DNA from: Oscillibacter ruminantium GH1
GTDB taxonomy: Bacteria > Bacillota > Clostridia > Oscillospirales > Oscillospiraceae
Length of the DNA: 45,506 nt
Assembly: GCF_000307265.1 (NCBI RefSeq)
Contig: NZ_DF158896.1
Coordinates: 151,102-196,607, forward strand
Direction of reading: 5' to 3'
Shown: positions 8,230 through 16,924 of the stretch, piece by piece
How the letters are laid out: the number at the start of each line of letters is the position of its first letter
How positions within the stretch are numbered: position 1 is the stretch's first letter
Made by a program: the position numbers and the translations under genes
Notes under the pieces: generated by a model
What the model saw: only the letters and a program-made list of their open reading frames with translations
Database searches by the model: none
What the model was told of the DNA's origin: nothing

Positions 8230-9216
8230 ATGAAGATTTTGAAAACCGTACAGAAGGTCCCGGGCGGGCTGATGGTAATTCCGCTGCTGCTTGGCGTTCT
8301 TTTGAATACATTTATCCCCGATGTTCTGCAAATGGGCGGTCTAACCACCGCCATCTTCTCCAGCGCCGGCGCAAACACGCTCATTGCCTGTTTTCTGGTC
8401 TGCGTGGGTTCTCAAATCCAACTGCGGCAGGGCGGTCAGGTGCTCAAGCGGGGGATCGTGCTGCTGCTGGCTAAATTCTTGGCCGGTGCGTCTTTGGGCT
8501 GGATGATTGGCGCAATCTTCGGCATGGAGGGCATTCTGGGCCTTTCCACGCTGGCCATCATCAGCTCCGTTACCAACTCCAACGGCGGACTGTTCATGTC
8601 CTTGGTGGGTCAGTTTGGCGATGAAACCGATGTGGCTTCTCAGGCCATCCTGAACATCAATGACGGCCCGTTCCTGACGCTGGTGGCGCTGGGCGCTTCC
8701 GGCATGGGCGACATTCCCTTCAAAAGCCTTGCCGCCGCCATCCTGCCCATCGTCATTGGTTTAATTCTGGGCAATCTGGACAAGGAAGTCTCCACCTTCC
8801 TCAAGCCCGGTCTGAACGTGATGATTCCTTTCTTTGCCTTCTGTCTTGGCGCGGGCATCAGCCTGAGGAATCTGGTCAAGGGCGGCGTGTCCGGTGTCGC
8901 GCTGGGCTTCATCACTGTGTTCTGGTCCGGTTTGATCTGCTGTCTGGTGGATAAGTTCATTTTGAAGCGCCCCGGCTATGCGGGCTGGGCGGTCGCTTCC
9001 GCCGCCGGAAACAGCGTGGCCACGCCTGCCGCAGTGGGTGCGGCGGCTGTGACGTTTCAGCCTTTTGTGGAATCTGCCACCGTGCAGTGTGCTGCGGCGG
9101 TCATTGTCACCGTTATCATGGTTCCCATTATGACCTCTTGGGCTGCCAAGAAGTGGGGCACCTCCGCGGAATGGGAAGCGAAGAAGCTGGCCGCTGTCAA
9201 GGCAAAAGAAAACTAA
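8230..9216 (+). CDS. 2-keto-3-deoxygluconate permease family transporter (KdgT-like)
   Basis: A 328-residue membrane protein with about ten hydrophobic segments. The opening KTVQKVPGGLMVIPLLLGVLLNTF is diagnostic for the KdgT family of proton-coupled 2-keto-3-deoxygluconate carriers. Further family features are NSNGGLFMSLVGQFGD and the C-terminal ASAAGNSVATPAAV. An AGGAGG site precedes the ATG. It heads an operon with a split UxaA-type dehydratase and a DRE-TIM enzyme, so the imported compound is probably an aldonate, uronate-derived or other 2-hydroxy/2-keto acid. KDG itself is not assured, because no KDG kinase or KDPG aldolase is nearby. Confidence 0.85.
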   Translation: MKILKTVQKVPGGLMVIPLLLGVLLNTFIPDVLQMGGLTTAIFSSAGANTLIACFLVCVGSQIQLRQGGQVLKRGIVLLLAKFLAGASLGWMIGAIFGMEGILGLSTLAIISSVTNSNGGLFMSLVGQFGDETDVASQAILNINDGPFLTLVALGASGMGDIPFKSLAAAILPIVIGLILGNLDKEVSTFLKPGLNVMIPFFAFCLGAGISLRNLVKGGVSGVALGFITVFWSGLICCLVDKFILKRPGYAGWAVASAAGNSVATPAAVGAAAVTFQPFVESATVQCAAAVIVTVIMVPIMTSWAAKKWGTSAEWEAKKLAAVKAKEN

Positions 9217-9253
9217 GCATCACCGTACATTTGAATAAAATTGGAGGACTCAT

Positions 9254-9550
9254 ATGAAAGCAGACGCAATTATGCTTCATGCAGACGACAACGTGATCAC
9301 CGTTGTCAACGGCGCTGCCGCCGGGCAGGAAGTACACTATTTCAAGGGGACGGAGCTTTGCTCCGTAACAACCACCGAGGAGATTCCGCCGTGCCATAAA
9401 ATTGCCATTGCGCCCATCGCGCAGGGTGAGCACATCATCAAATACGGCGAAATCATTGGCGGCGCCCAGAAGGACATTGTCGTGGGCAACTGGGTTTCCC
9501 ATTTGAATATTGACAGCCTGCCCCGCGATTACAGCAGGGAGCTGGGCTGA
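9254..9550 (+). CDS. UxaA-family dehydratase small subunit (SAF domain)
   Basis: A 98-residue SAF-domain protein corresponding to the N-terminal part of altronate dehydratase or to the small subunit of two-part relatives such as sulfolactate sulfo-lyase (SuyA type). The conserved core is visible as CHKIAIAPIAQGEHIIKYG followed by an IGGA turn. The end of the domain reads VGNWVSHLNI, where most relatives have a V-H-V-H-N stretch, so one of the usual histidines is displaced. The larger catalytic subunit starts 26 bases later, and the two should form one iron-dependent lyase. Confidence 0.85.
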   Translation: MKADAIMLHADDNVITVVNGAAAGQEVHYFKGTELCSVTTTEEIPPCHKIAIAPIAQGEHIIKYGEIIGGAQKDIVVGNWVSHLNIDSLPRDYSRELG

Positions 9551-9575
9551 TCCGGAAAAGAAAAGAGGTTTACTT

Positions 9576-10736
9576 ATGGAATTCATGGGATATCAGAGAT
9601 CGGACGGCACAGTGGGCATCCGAAACCATGTGTTGATTTTACCCACCTGCGCCTGCGCAAGTGAATCCTGCCGCATTGTTGCCTCTCAGGTACAGGGAAG
9701 CGTCAATGTTATCAATAACTCCGGCTGCGCGGAGGTCAAGGGAAACGAGGATATGACCCAGAAGATTCTGACGGGCTTTGCTGCCAATCCCAATGTGTAT
9801 GGCACCGTTATTATCGGACTGGGCTGCGAAAATGTCCCGCATTTAAAGTTAAAGGAAAAAATCGAGAAGATTACCAATAAGCCGGTGATATCCTTTGGCA
9901 TTCAGGACGAAGGCGGCACCATCAACACCATTAGCAAGGCGGTTCGCGCCGCCCGTCAGATGGTGGCGGACGCCTCGCTGGTTAAACGCACGTCCTGCGA
10001 CCTCTCTGCCTTGATGATGGGCATTGAGTGCGGCGGCAGCGACGCAACCAGCGGGTTTGGAGCAAACCCCGCCGTGGGCAATCTCAGCGACCGGCTGGTG
10101 GATTTGGGCGCATCCAGCATGATGTCCGAGACGATTGAGTTTGTCGGAGCGGAGCATATTCTTGCCCGACGTGGCGCAACCAAAGAAATCCACGATCAAA
10201 TCATCAAGATCTGTCATGACTACGAGGCGCATCTGGCCGCTGCCGGGCAGGACTGCCGCTATGGGCAGCCAACGCCCGGAAATAAGGACGGCGGCCTTTC
10301 CACCATCGAGGAAAAATCGCTGGGCTGCATCTACAAAGGAGGGACCCGACCCATTGTCGAGGTGGTAATGGAGGGCGAACGCCCCACCCAAAAAGGCGCC
10401 ATCGTTATGGACTCACCGGGCTATGACATTGCCTCTGTCACCGCAATGGTGGCCGGCGGCTGTCAGGTGGTGGTGTTTACCACCGGCCGCGGCACACCCA
10501 CCGGAAATGCCATTGCACCGGTTTTAAAAGTCACCGCCAACCGCAAGACTTATCAGACCATGATCGACAACATGGACATCGACGTCAGCGCCGTGACCGA
10601 GGGAGAGACCAGCATCGAAGAGGCGGGCGCCGCCATGCTGGACGAGCTTCTGGAGGTCTGTAATGGCAAAATTACCAAAGCCGAAGCGTTTGGATTCTCC
10701 GATGTGTGCATTGACCGCATCTGCCGCTTCATCTGA
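9576..10736 (+). CDS. UxaA-family dehydratase/lyase large subunit
   Basis: A 386-residue catalytic subunit of a UxaA-type enzyme, the family that contains altronate and galactarate dehydratases and sulfolactate sulfo-lyase (SuyB). The start at 9576 follows AAGAGG. Family motifs are the opening GYQRSDGTVGIRNHVLILPT, the NNSGCAE region, MGIECGGSDATSGFGANPA, SETIEFVGAEHIL, and the late FTTGRGTPTGNAIAPVLKVTAN. Together with the SAF subunit upstream it should remove water (or another beta leaving group) from a 2,3-dihydroxy acid to give a 2-keto-3-deoxy acid. The substrate cannot be decided from sequence. The KdgT-like importer argues for a sugar acid. Confidence 0.88.
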   Translation: MEFMGYQRSDGTVGIRNHVLILPTCACASESCRIVASQVQGSVNVINNSGCAEVKGNEDMTQKILTGFAANPNVYGTVIIGLGCENVPHLKLKEKIEKITNKPVISFGIQDEGGTINTISKAVRAARQMVADASLVKRTSCDLSALMMGIECGGSDATSGFGANPAVGNLSDRLVDLGASSMMSETIEFVGAEHILARRGATKEIHDQIIKICHDYEAHLAAAGQDCRYGQPTPGNKDGGLSTIEEKSLGCIYKGGTRPIVEVVMEGERPTQKGAIVMDSPGYDIASVTAMVAGGCQVVVFTTGRGTPTGNAIAPVLKVTANRKTYQTMIDNMDIDVSAVTEGETSIEEAGAAMLDELLEVCNGKITKAEAFGFSDVCIDRICRFI

Positions 10737-10828
10737 TTTCATCCGGGCGGTGCGCGGGCGCATTTTAAATTTACCGTCCCGCGTACTCTTCCCGCATTCA
10801 CATACTGCATTTGAAAAGAGGAATATCT

Positions 10829-12049
10829 ATGACTGAAAAATGGCGCAATGACAAATGGTTTACCAGCAGCTGGAACTTTGCGGAAGAAGTGACCAAGAAC
10901 CTGCACTTCCAGAAGAATATCAAGATTCACGACGTTTCTTTGCGGGACGGCGAACAGCAGGCCGGGTTGATTTTTGACTACAAGCAGAAGATGGCCCTGG
11001 CGGAAAAGATGTCGGAAATGGGCATTCACCGCATCGAGGCGGGCATGCCCGCCGTATCGCAGCAGGATCGGCAGGTAATTGTAGACCTTGCCAAGCGCAG
11101 AGATCTGCAAAGTGAAATTTTTGCCTTTGCCCGCTGCATGGTAGACGATGTGAAGCGCGCCGCTGACTGCGGCGTCAAGGGCGTTATCATCGAAATTCCC
11201 TGCAATGAGGAAATGATTACAAAGGCCTATGGCTGGACCATGGAAAAGGCGCTGGAGCTCTCCATTCAAGCGTCCATAGCCGCCAAGGAAGCGGGACTGT
11301 ATACGGTGTTTTTTCCCATTGACATGACTCGCGCCTCCATGAGCTGGTCTTTGGATCTGCTGAGCCATGTGGCGGCCAACGGGCATATGGACGCGCTGGC
11401 AATTGTGGACACGATGGGCGTGCTGATGCCCCACACGGTGCCCTTTTTGGTGGATACCGTGCGGAGCAAGCTGCCGGGAAAGCCCATCGAGCTGCACTTC
11501 CATGATGACTACGGTCTGGGGGCTGCCAATACCATTATGGGTCTGGCGGCCGGCGCAGACGTGGCGCACACCACCATCGGAGCCATCGGTGAGCGCGCGG
11601 GAAATGCGCCCTATGAAGACGTGGCGCTGGCGCTGCTGACTATGTACGGCGTGGACCTGGGGCTGGATTACAGCCAAATTTACCCGCTGAACAAAATGAT
11701 GCGGGAATTTTCCGGCCTGCCCATCCGTGGCAACCGCGGGATCACCGGCGACACGGTGTTCAACATCGAGTCCGGTATCGTGGCGGACTGGTATAAGCAG
11801 TCCCATGAGACAGATCCGCTGATTACCAACTCCTATCTGCCGGCGTTGACCGGGCATCCCGACACGCAGATTGTGCTGGGCAAGCACTCCGGCATTTCCT
11901 CGGTGGATGTGTGGCTGGAAGAAGCGGCGATTCAGCTGGACAAGGAACAGAAGCGGACGCTGGTGGCGGATGTAAAGGCGCGTGCCTATGAAAAGCACGG
12001 ACTGCTGAATCAAGCGGACTTCGATCAGCTGGTGGCTAAATACCGCTGA
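10829..12049 (+). CDS. DRE-TIM metallolyase (isopropylmalate/homocitrate synthase or HMG-CoA lyase-like)
   Basis: A 406-residue TIM-barrel enzyme of the HMGL-like family, which makes or breaks carbon-carbon bonds next to a 2-keto acid or acyl-CoA. The ATG at 10829 follows AAGAGGA. Visible motifs are DVSLRDGEQQAG (the DRE-type active-site strand with Arg-Asp), the metal-binding ELHFHDDYGLGAAN (H-x-H), and GERAGNAPYED as in isopropylmalate and homocitrate synthases. The C-terminal half carries LGKHSG, seen in the synthases, but there is no LeuA regulatory domain. Placed last in an importer-dehydratase operon, it could be a lyase acting on the dehydrated keto acid or a synthase using it. No leucine or lysine biosynthesis genes are nearby. 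Confidence 0.8.
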   Translation: MTEKWRNDKWFTSSWNFAEEVTKNLHFQKNIKIHDVSLRDGEQQAGLIFDYKQKMALAEKMSEMGIHRIEAGMPAVSQQDRQVIVDLAKRRDLQSEIFAFARCMVDDVKRAADCGVKGVIIEIPCNEEMITKAYGWTMEKALELSIQASIAAKEAGLYTVFFPIDMTRASMSWSLDLLSHVAANGHMDALAIVDTMGVLMPHTVPFLVDTVRSKLPGKPIELHFHDDYGLGAANTIMGLAAGADVAHTTIGAIGERAGNAPYEDVALALLTMYGVDLGLDYSQIYPLNKMMREFSGLPIRGNRGITGDTVFNIESGIVADWYKQSHETDPLITNSYLPALTGHPDTQIVLGKHSGISSVDVWLEEAAIQLDKEQKRTLVADVKARAYEKHGLLNQADFDQLVAKYR

Positions 12050-12121
12050 GCGGAAAGGCTTCTGCAAGTAATATAACAGGCGGGGGCTATATTAATTATA
12101 TACAGCGCCCTCCTAAGCCGA

Positions 12122-12165
12122 AAAGAAGCGCCTGATTCCATTTGGAATCAGGCGCTTCTTTAGGT
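12122..12165. terminator. Bidirectional terminator between convergent catabolic operons
   Basis: A perfect 18-bp stem (12122-12139 with 12144-12161) with a 4-base loop, with A-rich sequence on its left arm and T-rich on its right. It can end the kdgT-uxaA-DRE-TIM transcript rightward and the TRAP-SDR-aldolase transcript leftward. Confidence 0.88.
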
Positions 12166-12209
12166 TCTCAGCCGAAATATTAGCAGTTCGCGGTGTAGAA
12201 ATTTTGCCC

Positions 12210-13109
12210 TTAGATGGACTCCAGCGGCAGAGCCAATAGGTCCTGCATGGTCTTGCGTGCCGCATCGTCCAAGGGGCGGAACGGCGCACGGCAAAAACCG
12301 CAGTCAATTCCGCGCAGGGTCCAGCCATACTTCATGGCATTGAAAATCCCGAGTTTGACAGTTGCCTCCACCCGCAGGTTGATGGCGTGCTGCCAGCGAT
12401 AGGCCTCGGCAATGTCGCCCCGGTCAAATGCGTCACGAACCTGGTGGAACAAAGGCGCAAAGAGATTGACCGTGGTGCCGATGGTGGCACAGGAACCCAT
12501 GGACAGCGCACCGAGGAGCTGCTCATCAAAGCCGTTGATCAGCGCCTTGCCGGGAAAGGCCTGCCCAATCCGCTCCAAACTGTAAAGATTGGTGGAGGTG
12601 TGCTTGATCCCCACGATGTTCTCGTTGCCAAGCAGCCGTCCCGCGTTGTCTTTGCTGAACTCCACGCCTGTGAACTGAGGGATGTTGTATACGATGGCGG
12701 GCACATTGGGAACTGCTCGGATCACATCCTCGTAATATCCCATGATGTCGTCCATCGAAAACTTGTAATAGTAAGGCGGAATCATGGACACGGCCAATGC
12801 CCCGGCGGACATGGCGTGCTGCGCCAAGTCAATCACGTCCTTGGTGCGGATGGTGCCCACGTGGGACATCACGGGAACCCGTCCGTCCGCCGCTTTCAAC
12901 ACATGCTCCAGCACCTGCTTGCGCTCGTCCAGCGTCAGCAGAAGGCCCTCGCCGGAAGAACCGCAGCAGTAGAAACCCTCGACGCCGTCGGCAATCTGCG
13001 CATCCACAACTTGTTCCAGCGCATGGTAGTTGACGCTTTCATCGGCGTTGGTCGGGGTAATCAGGGCGGACCAAATCCGTTTAAAATCCTGCGGTTTGGT
13101 TGTTACCAT
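12210..13109 (-). CDS. DapA/N-acetylneuraminate lyase family aldolase
   Basis: A 299-residue class I (Schiff-base) aldolase of the DapA superfamily. Key residues: pyruvate-binding loop GSSGEG (50-55), catalytic Tyr141 in VYNIP, and Schiff-base Lys169 in GIKHTS. The following INGFDEQLL resembles N-acetylneuraminate lyase and keto-deoxy-acid aldolases more than lysine-pathway DapA. It should cleave a 2-keto-3-deoxy acid to pyruvate plus an aldehyde. The start overlaps the end of the SDR gene by 7 bases. With a TRAP importer upstream, sialic acid is one possibility, but no nanE, nanK or nagA genes accompany it, so an unspecified keto-deoxy acid is safer. Confidence 0.83.
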   Translation of the reverse strand: MVTTKPQDFKRIWSALITPTNADESVNYHALEQVVDAQIADGVEGFYCCGSSGEGLLLTLDERKQVLEHVLKAADGRVPVMSHVGTIRTKDVIDLAQHAMSAGALAVSMIPPYYYKFSMDDIMGYYEDVIRAVPNVPAIVYNIPQFTGVEFSKDNAGRLLGNENIVGIKHTSTNLYSLERIGQAFPGKALINGFDEQLLGALSMGSCATIGTTVNLFAPLFHQVRDAFDRGDIAEAYRWQHAINLRVEATVKLGIFNAMKYGWTLRGIDCGFCRAPFRPLDDAARKTMQDLLALPLESI

Positions 13110-13936
13110 GCGGTCCAGCCCCCGTCTACAACCATGTTGGATCCGGTCATGAAGGAGGATGCCTGAGAGGCGAGATAGATCAGAGGCCCGACATATTCGT
13201 CGGCTTCAGACATGCGGCCCATGGGCATTCTGGCGCAGAAGTTGGCCTGGAACGTCTCGTCCTGCGTATCCCGGTGAACACCGGCGGGGGAGAGGGTGTT
13301 CACGCGGATGCCCTGCTTGCCCCAGTAAGTGGCAAGATACCGGGTCAGATTATAGATGCCGGACTTGGCGGCGGAATAAGCCACCGGCTTGATAAAGGGA
13401 ATGCCGGTGCGCTCTTTCTTATAGGCATAGATGTCCTGAATGGGGGAGACCATGCCGTAAATGGAGCCGATATTGATGATGGAGCCGCCCTTTCCGGCGT
13501 TTACCATGCGGGCGCCCACGGCCTGACAGGCGAGGAAAGTACCCACCAGATTCACATCCACCACCTCGCGGAAAACCTCCTCGGGGAAGTTCTCGAAGGG
13601 GCCGGACACCTCGGGAGGCGCGGAGGGCTGGGTGTCAATGCCGGCGTTGTTCACCAGAACGTCGGGAGCGTCGCCCCAGACTTTTTCCATATCGTCCAGC
13701 GCTGCGTTCATGGAATCCTTTTTTGTGATATCGACTGCGTAAAATTTCAAATTGGGGTCGGTCAGCGCACTTTCGCCAAAGGTGTTTACAATGCGCTCGT
13801 TGTTCACGGTGCGGCCCCAGACGGCAACGCGGGCCTCTCGGGCGCGAAGCCCCTTGACAAACTCCGTACCAATCTGGCCCAAGCCGCCGGTCACGATGCA
13901 GATTTTATCTTTTACACTAAACAGCTGATCTGACAT
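13103..13936 (-). CDS. SDR-family NAD(P)-dependent oxidoreductase
   Basis: A 277-residue classical short-chain dehydrogenase. The cofactor motif is TGGLGQIG (16-23), with NNAG at 96-99, catalytic Ser158 (NIGS), Tyr187 and Lys191 (YSAAK), and the C-terminal VVDGGWTAW typical of gluconate 5-dehydrogenase-like and 3-ketoacyl-type members. It is encoded between the TRAP membrane subunit and the aldolase. A likely role is oxidising or reducing a hydroxy/keto group of the imported acid before cleavage. The exact substrate is not determinable. Confidence 0.85.
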   Translation of the reverse strand: MSDQLFSVKDKICIVTGGLGQIGTEFVKGLRAREARVAVWGRTVNNERIVNTFGESALTDPNLKFYAVDITKKDSMNAALDDMEKVWGDAPDVLVNNAGIDTQPSAPPEVSGPFENFPEEVFREVVDVNLVGTFLACQAVGARMVNAGKGGSIINIGSIYGMVSPIQDIYAYKKERTGIPFIKPVAYSAAKSGIYNLTRYLATYWGKQGIRVNTLSPAGVHRDTQDETFQANFCARMPMGRMSEADEYVGPLIYLASQASSFMTGSNMVVDGGWTAW

Positions 13937-13981
13937 ATTTATAAAGCTCCTTTCAGAATGGGAAATACCAGTGGAATTTTG

Positions 13982-15250
13982 TTAACCCAGCAGCACGGTG
14001 GGCAGCCATGTGACGATTCCCGGTACATAGGTCACCAGCAGCAGAGTTAATAGCAGCGGAATAAGGAAAGGCAGAATGGAGCGGTAAAGGTGCTCCAATT
14101 TGATCTTGTTCACGTCGGAAATGACGAACAGGCACACGCCGAAGGGCGGCGTCACCTGACCAATCATCAGATTCAGCACGACGATGACGCCGAAATGCAC
14201 CAGATTCAAGCCCAGCCCGCTGGCAATCGGCAGCAGCACCGGCAGCATCAGCGTCAAAATAGCGCCCGGCTCCATGACCATGCCCAGAACCAGCAGCAGA
14301 ACATTGATGACCAGCAAAATGACATAGGGGTTGGAGCTGATGCCAAGAATGATGTCCGCCATGGATTTGGAGATTCCCTCCATCGCCATGACATAGGTGA
14401 ACAGGGTGGAGGTTCCGATGATGAATAATGTATTTGCCGAAGAAAGAGCCGAGTCCAGCAGGCACTTTTTGAAAGCCTTCCAGTCCAGCGTGCGATAAAG
14501 GAACAGCGCGATCAGCAGGGAATAAACCACTGCGACGCTGGAGGCTTCTGTCGGCGTAAACCAACCCAGAGTAAAGCCGGAGAGGATAATCAGCGGAGTA
14601 ATCAGCGCGGGAACAGAAAAGATAAACTGGCGCAGCAGAGCCATCAGCCGGAACGGGTGCCGCTCATAGCCGCGTTTGATGGCGTAGAAAAAGATCATCA
14701 CCATCAGCAGCACACCCATCAAAATACCGGGGATCACGCCGCCCATGAACAGTTCGCTGACACTGACGCTGGCAACGCTGCCGTAAATAATCAGCGGAAT
14801 GGAGGGCGGGAAAATGGGACCGATGACAGAGGATGCGGCGGTCACAGCGCCGGAAAAGTCCTCATCATATCCGTTTTTGGTCATGGCTTCCATCTCAATG
14901 GCGCCCAGACCGCCTGCATCGGCCACGGCGGAACCGGACATGCCGGCAAAAATAATGCTGGCAACCACATTGGAGTGGGCCAGTCCGCCGGGAATCCAGC
15001 CGACCAGTTCCTTGGCGGTGTCAAAAATTTTCTCGGTGATTTTGCCGGCGTTCATCAGATTACCTGCCAGAATAAACAGCGGAACGGCGATCAGCAAAAA
15101 CGAATCAGCTCCGCTGACCATTTTCTGACCAATGACCACCAGCGGATACCCCAGAGACACACAGCCGAGAACGGCGGATGCACCGATGGAGATACTGATA
15201 GGTACGCCGATGACCAGCAGGATCACGAAAGCAATTAGAAATATAATCAT
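13982..15250 (-). CDS. dctM: TRAP transporter large membrane subunit (DctM type)
   Basis: A 422-residue integral membrane protein with about 12 hydrophobic segments, the usual size of the TRAP large subunit that carries sodium-coupled translocation. Family motifs include FAGMSGSAVADAGGLGAIEMEAM and ASSVIGPIFPPSIP, the core of the DctM fold, and late VTPPFGVCLFVISDV. It follows dctQ by 12 bases and precedes the SDR gene, so transport and catabolic genes form one transcript. Confidence 0.93.
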   Translation of the reverse strand: MIIFLIAFVILLVIGVPISISIGASAVLGCVSLGYPLVVIGQKMVSGADSFLLIAVPLFILAGNLMNAGKITEKIFDTAKELVGWIPGGLAHSNVVASIIFAGMSGSAVADAGGLGAIEMEAMTKNGYDEDFSGAVTAASSVIGPIFPPSIPLIIYGSVASVSVSELFMGGVIPGILMGVLLMVMIFFYAIKRGYERHPFRLMALLRQFIFSVPALITPLIILSGFTLGWFTPTEASSVAVVYSLLIALFLYRTLDWKAFKKCLLDSALSSANTLFIIGTSTLFTYVMAMEGISKSMADIILGISSNPYVILLVINVLLLVLGMVMEPGAILTLMLPVLLPIASGLGLNLVHFGVIVVLNLMIGQVTPPFGVCLFVISDVNKIKLEHLYRSILPFLIPLLLTLLLVTYVPGIVTWLPTVLLG

Positions 15251-15262
15251 GAGTGTTCCCCC

Positions 15263-15766
15263 TTATCCTTCCGTATCCTGACCGCGGGTCAGATGCAAAG
15301 CGCGATCCACGATCTGTTCCAGACTTTTGACGGCAATATACGCGCCGGAAATTGCCATGGGCACGTACTGCACCGTGTAGGGAAGCTGGAAGCTGAAGGT
15401 GGAATAAAAACGGGTGCTGACGTATGGGTACTGGGCCACAAATGCAATGACCATGACCACGCCCAGCATCAGGCTGAAGACCTTATTTGCAAAATAGAGA
15501 ATCTGAGCCGTCTTTCCGTGTGCGCGGGAAACCAAAAATTCCAGCCGCATCAGCCCGCTGTTGCAGTACAGGGGAATTAAACCGATAAACGCCATCCACA
15601 AAAATTCGATTCCGCAGATCTCAATCGTGGCGCGAAAAGACTTTCCAAAAAAGTTCCGGTTCACCAGTTCCGCCACGATCATAAACACCAGTCCGGCAAT
15701 CATCAGCATACAGACGATTTCGGCCACATAGGCGACTCCCGCTGTGATTTTTTTACACAGTTTCAT
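15263..15766 (-). CDS. dctQ: TRAP transporter small membrane subunit (DctQ type)
   Basis: A 167-residue protein with four predicted membrane helices, the standard topology of DctQ. The family signature EICGIEFLWMAFIGLIP around residues 46-62 is clear. It pairs with the DctM subunit downstream and receives substrate from the DctP lipoprotein upstream. A strong hairpin separates it from dctP. Confidence 0.88.
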   Translation of the reverse strand: MKLCKKITAGVAYVAEIVCMLMIAGLVFMIVAELVNRNFFGKSFRATIEICGIEFLWMAFIGLIPLYCNSGLMRLEFLVSRAHGKTAQILYFANKVFSLMLGVVMVIAFVAQYPYVSTRFYSTFSFQLPYTVQYVPMAISGAYIAVKSLEQIVDRALHLTRGQDTEG

Positions 15767-15784
15767 TACTTCATCCCCTCGTCG

Positions 15785-15820
15785 CGGGCGGCTGCGCAGG
15801 TTGACCTGCGCAGCCGCCCG
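15785..15820 (-). other. Intercistronic hairpin between dctP and dctQ
   Basis: A perfect 16-bp GC-rich stem (15785-15800 with 15805-15820) with a 4-base loop, just after the dctP stop. In the direction of transcription it has no T-run. It resembles the hairpin after pstS and may protect dctP mRNA or reduce read-through, giving more binding protein than membrane subunits. Confidence 0.65.
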
Positions 15821-15837
15821 TGTTTGTTTCGTCTAAA

Positions 15838-16878
15838 TTAGTGCGCGAGGATCGTATCCAGCAGATCCTGATTGAACCAAGTTTCGTTGGCGTAGCGCTC
15901 ATAGTAAGCGGTGCCGCCCAGCGCATCCTTGAAGGACTGCACATCCGGCTCCATATCGAATTCCACGCCGGCATCCTGCAGGGTCTTGGTGGCGGACTCG
16001 TTATCGGCGGCGATGGTGTCGAAGCTGTACTTGGCGGCCACAATTGCCTGCTCCTTCAAAATGCTCTGCACTTCGGGAGACAGCTTGTCCCAAGTCGCGC
16101 TGTTGGCGGCCATGGTGCAGCCCATCCACATGTAGTTGATGTTGGAAAAGTATTTGATATCATCATAGGTGGCGTTAGCGACCAGATGATAGGTGGCGTT
16201 GTCCTGCCCCTCGGCGGTGCCGTTGGAAAGAGCCAGAGCCAGTTCAGGCAGAGCCAGAGCCACGGGAGTGGCGCCCAGAGCTTCCCACACATCCAGATAC
16301 AGCTGGCTGGTCGGGACGCGGATTTTCAGGCCCTTCACATCCTCGGCGGTGTGGATGGCCCGGTTGGTCGTGGAAATCTGACGCATACCGTTATCGCCTT
16401 CGGACAGGTATACCAGACCGTACTGGGGGAAGTCGGAGAAAATTTCTTCGCCGATCTCGCCATTGACAACCTCATAGGCTTCCTCAGCGTTATCGAACAG
16501 GAAGGGCAGATCCAGAACCTTTGCCTTTTCATAGAAAGAGGTAAAGCCGGAGGTTCCTGCGAAAATAATGTCGATGGTACCCATACGAGTGGACTCGATG
16601 GACTCGGAGTCGTTGCCCAGCTCGCTGGAGTGGTGAACATCCAGTGTGATCGCGCCGTCAGACGCCTCGCTCACCAGACGGGCATATTCAATAATCGTCT
16701 TGGTGGGTACGGAGTTTTCATTACCGGGAGAGTAAATTTTCAGCGTAACCGGTTCGATGGTTCCAGAAGTGCTGGAAGCAGCACTTCCGCTGGCTGCGGG
16801 TGCGGAGCCGGCGCTGCCGCAGGCGGCAAGAGACAGGGTCATTGCGCAGGCAAGCATCAGCGAGAGCATCTTCTTCAT
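15838..16878 (-). CDS. dctP: TRAP transporter substrate-binding lipoprotein (DctP type)
   Basis: A 346-residue DctP-family solute-binding protein for carboxylates. The start at 16878 is chosen because GAGGAGGA precedes it and a lipoprotein signal follows (MKKMLSLMLACAMTLSLAAC), with a Ser/Ala-rich linker. The fold is recognisable from SSELGNDSESIESTRMGTIDI, LPFLFDNAEEAY, and GLKIRVPTSQLYLDVWEALGATPV, which includes the arginine that clamps the substrate carboxylate. It is the first gene of the TRAP-SDR-aldolase operon, and GntR-like operator motifs overlap its promoter region. Sialate, hexuronates and other sugar acids are all possible ligands. Confidence 0.9.
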   Translation of the reverse strand: MKKMLSLMLACAMTLSLAACGSAGSAPAASGSAASSTSGTIEPVTLKIYSPGNENSVPTKTIIEYARLVSEASDGAITLDVHHSSELGNDSESIESTRMGTIDIIFAGTSGFTSFYEKAKVLDLPFLFDNAEEAYEVVNGEIGEEIFSDFPQYGLVYLSEGDNGMRQISTTNRAIHTAEDVKGLKIRVPTSQLYLDVWEALGATPVALALPELALALSNGTAEGQDNATYHLVANATYDDIKYFSNINYMWMGCTMAANSATWDKLSPEVQSILKEQAIVAAKYSFDTIAADNESATKTLQDAGVEFDMEPDVQSFKDALGGTAYYERYANETWFNQDLLDTILAH

Positions 16879-16924
16879 TTCAAAATCCTCCTCTATTCGG
16901 GATGTCTCTGCAATTAAAGCATTT

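Noticed and set aside
10739..12067. Long reading frame opposite the DRE-TIM gene
   Set aside because: His/Gln/Arg-rich antisense frame of a strongly conserved enzyme; not a real gene.
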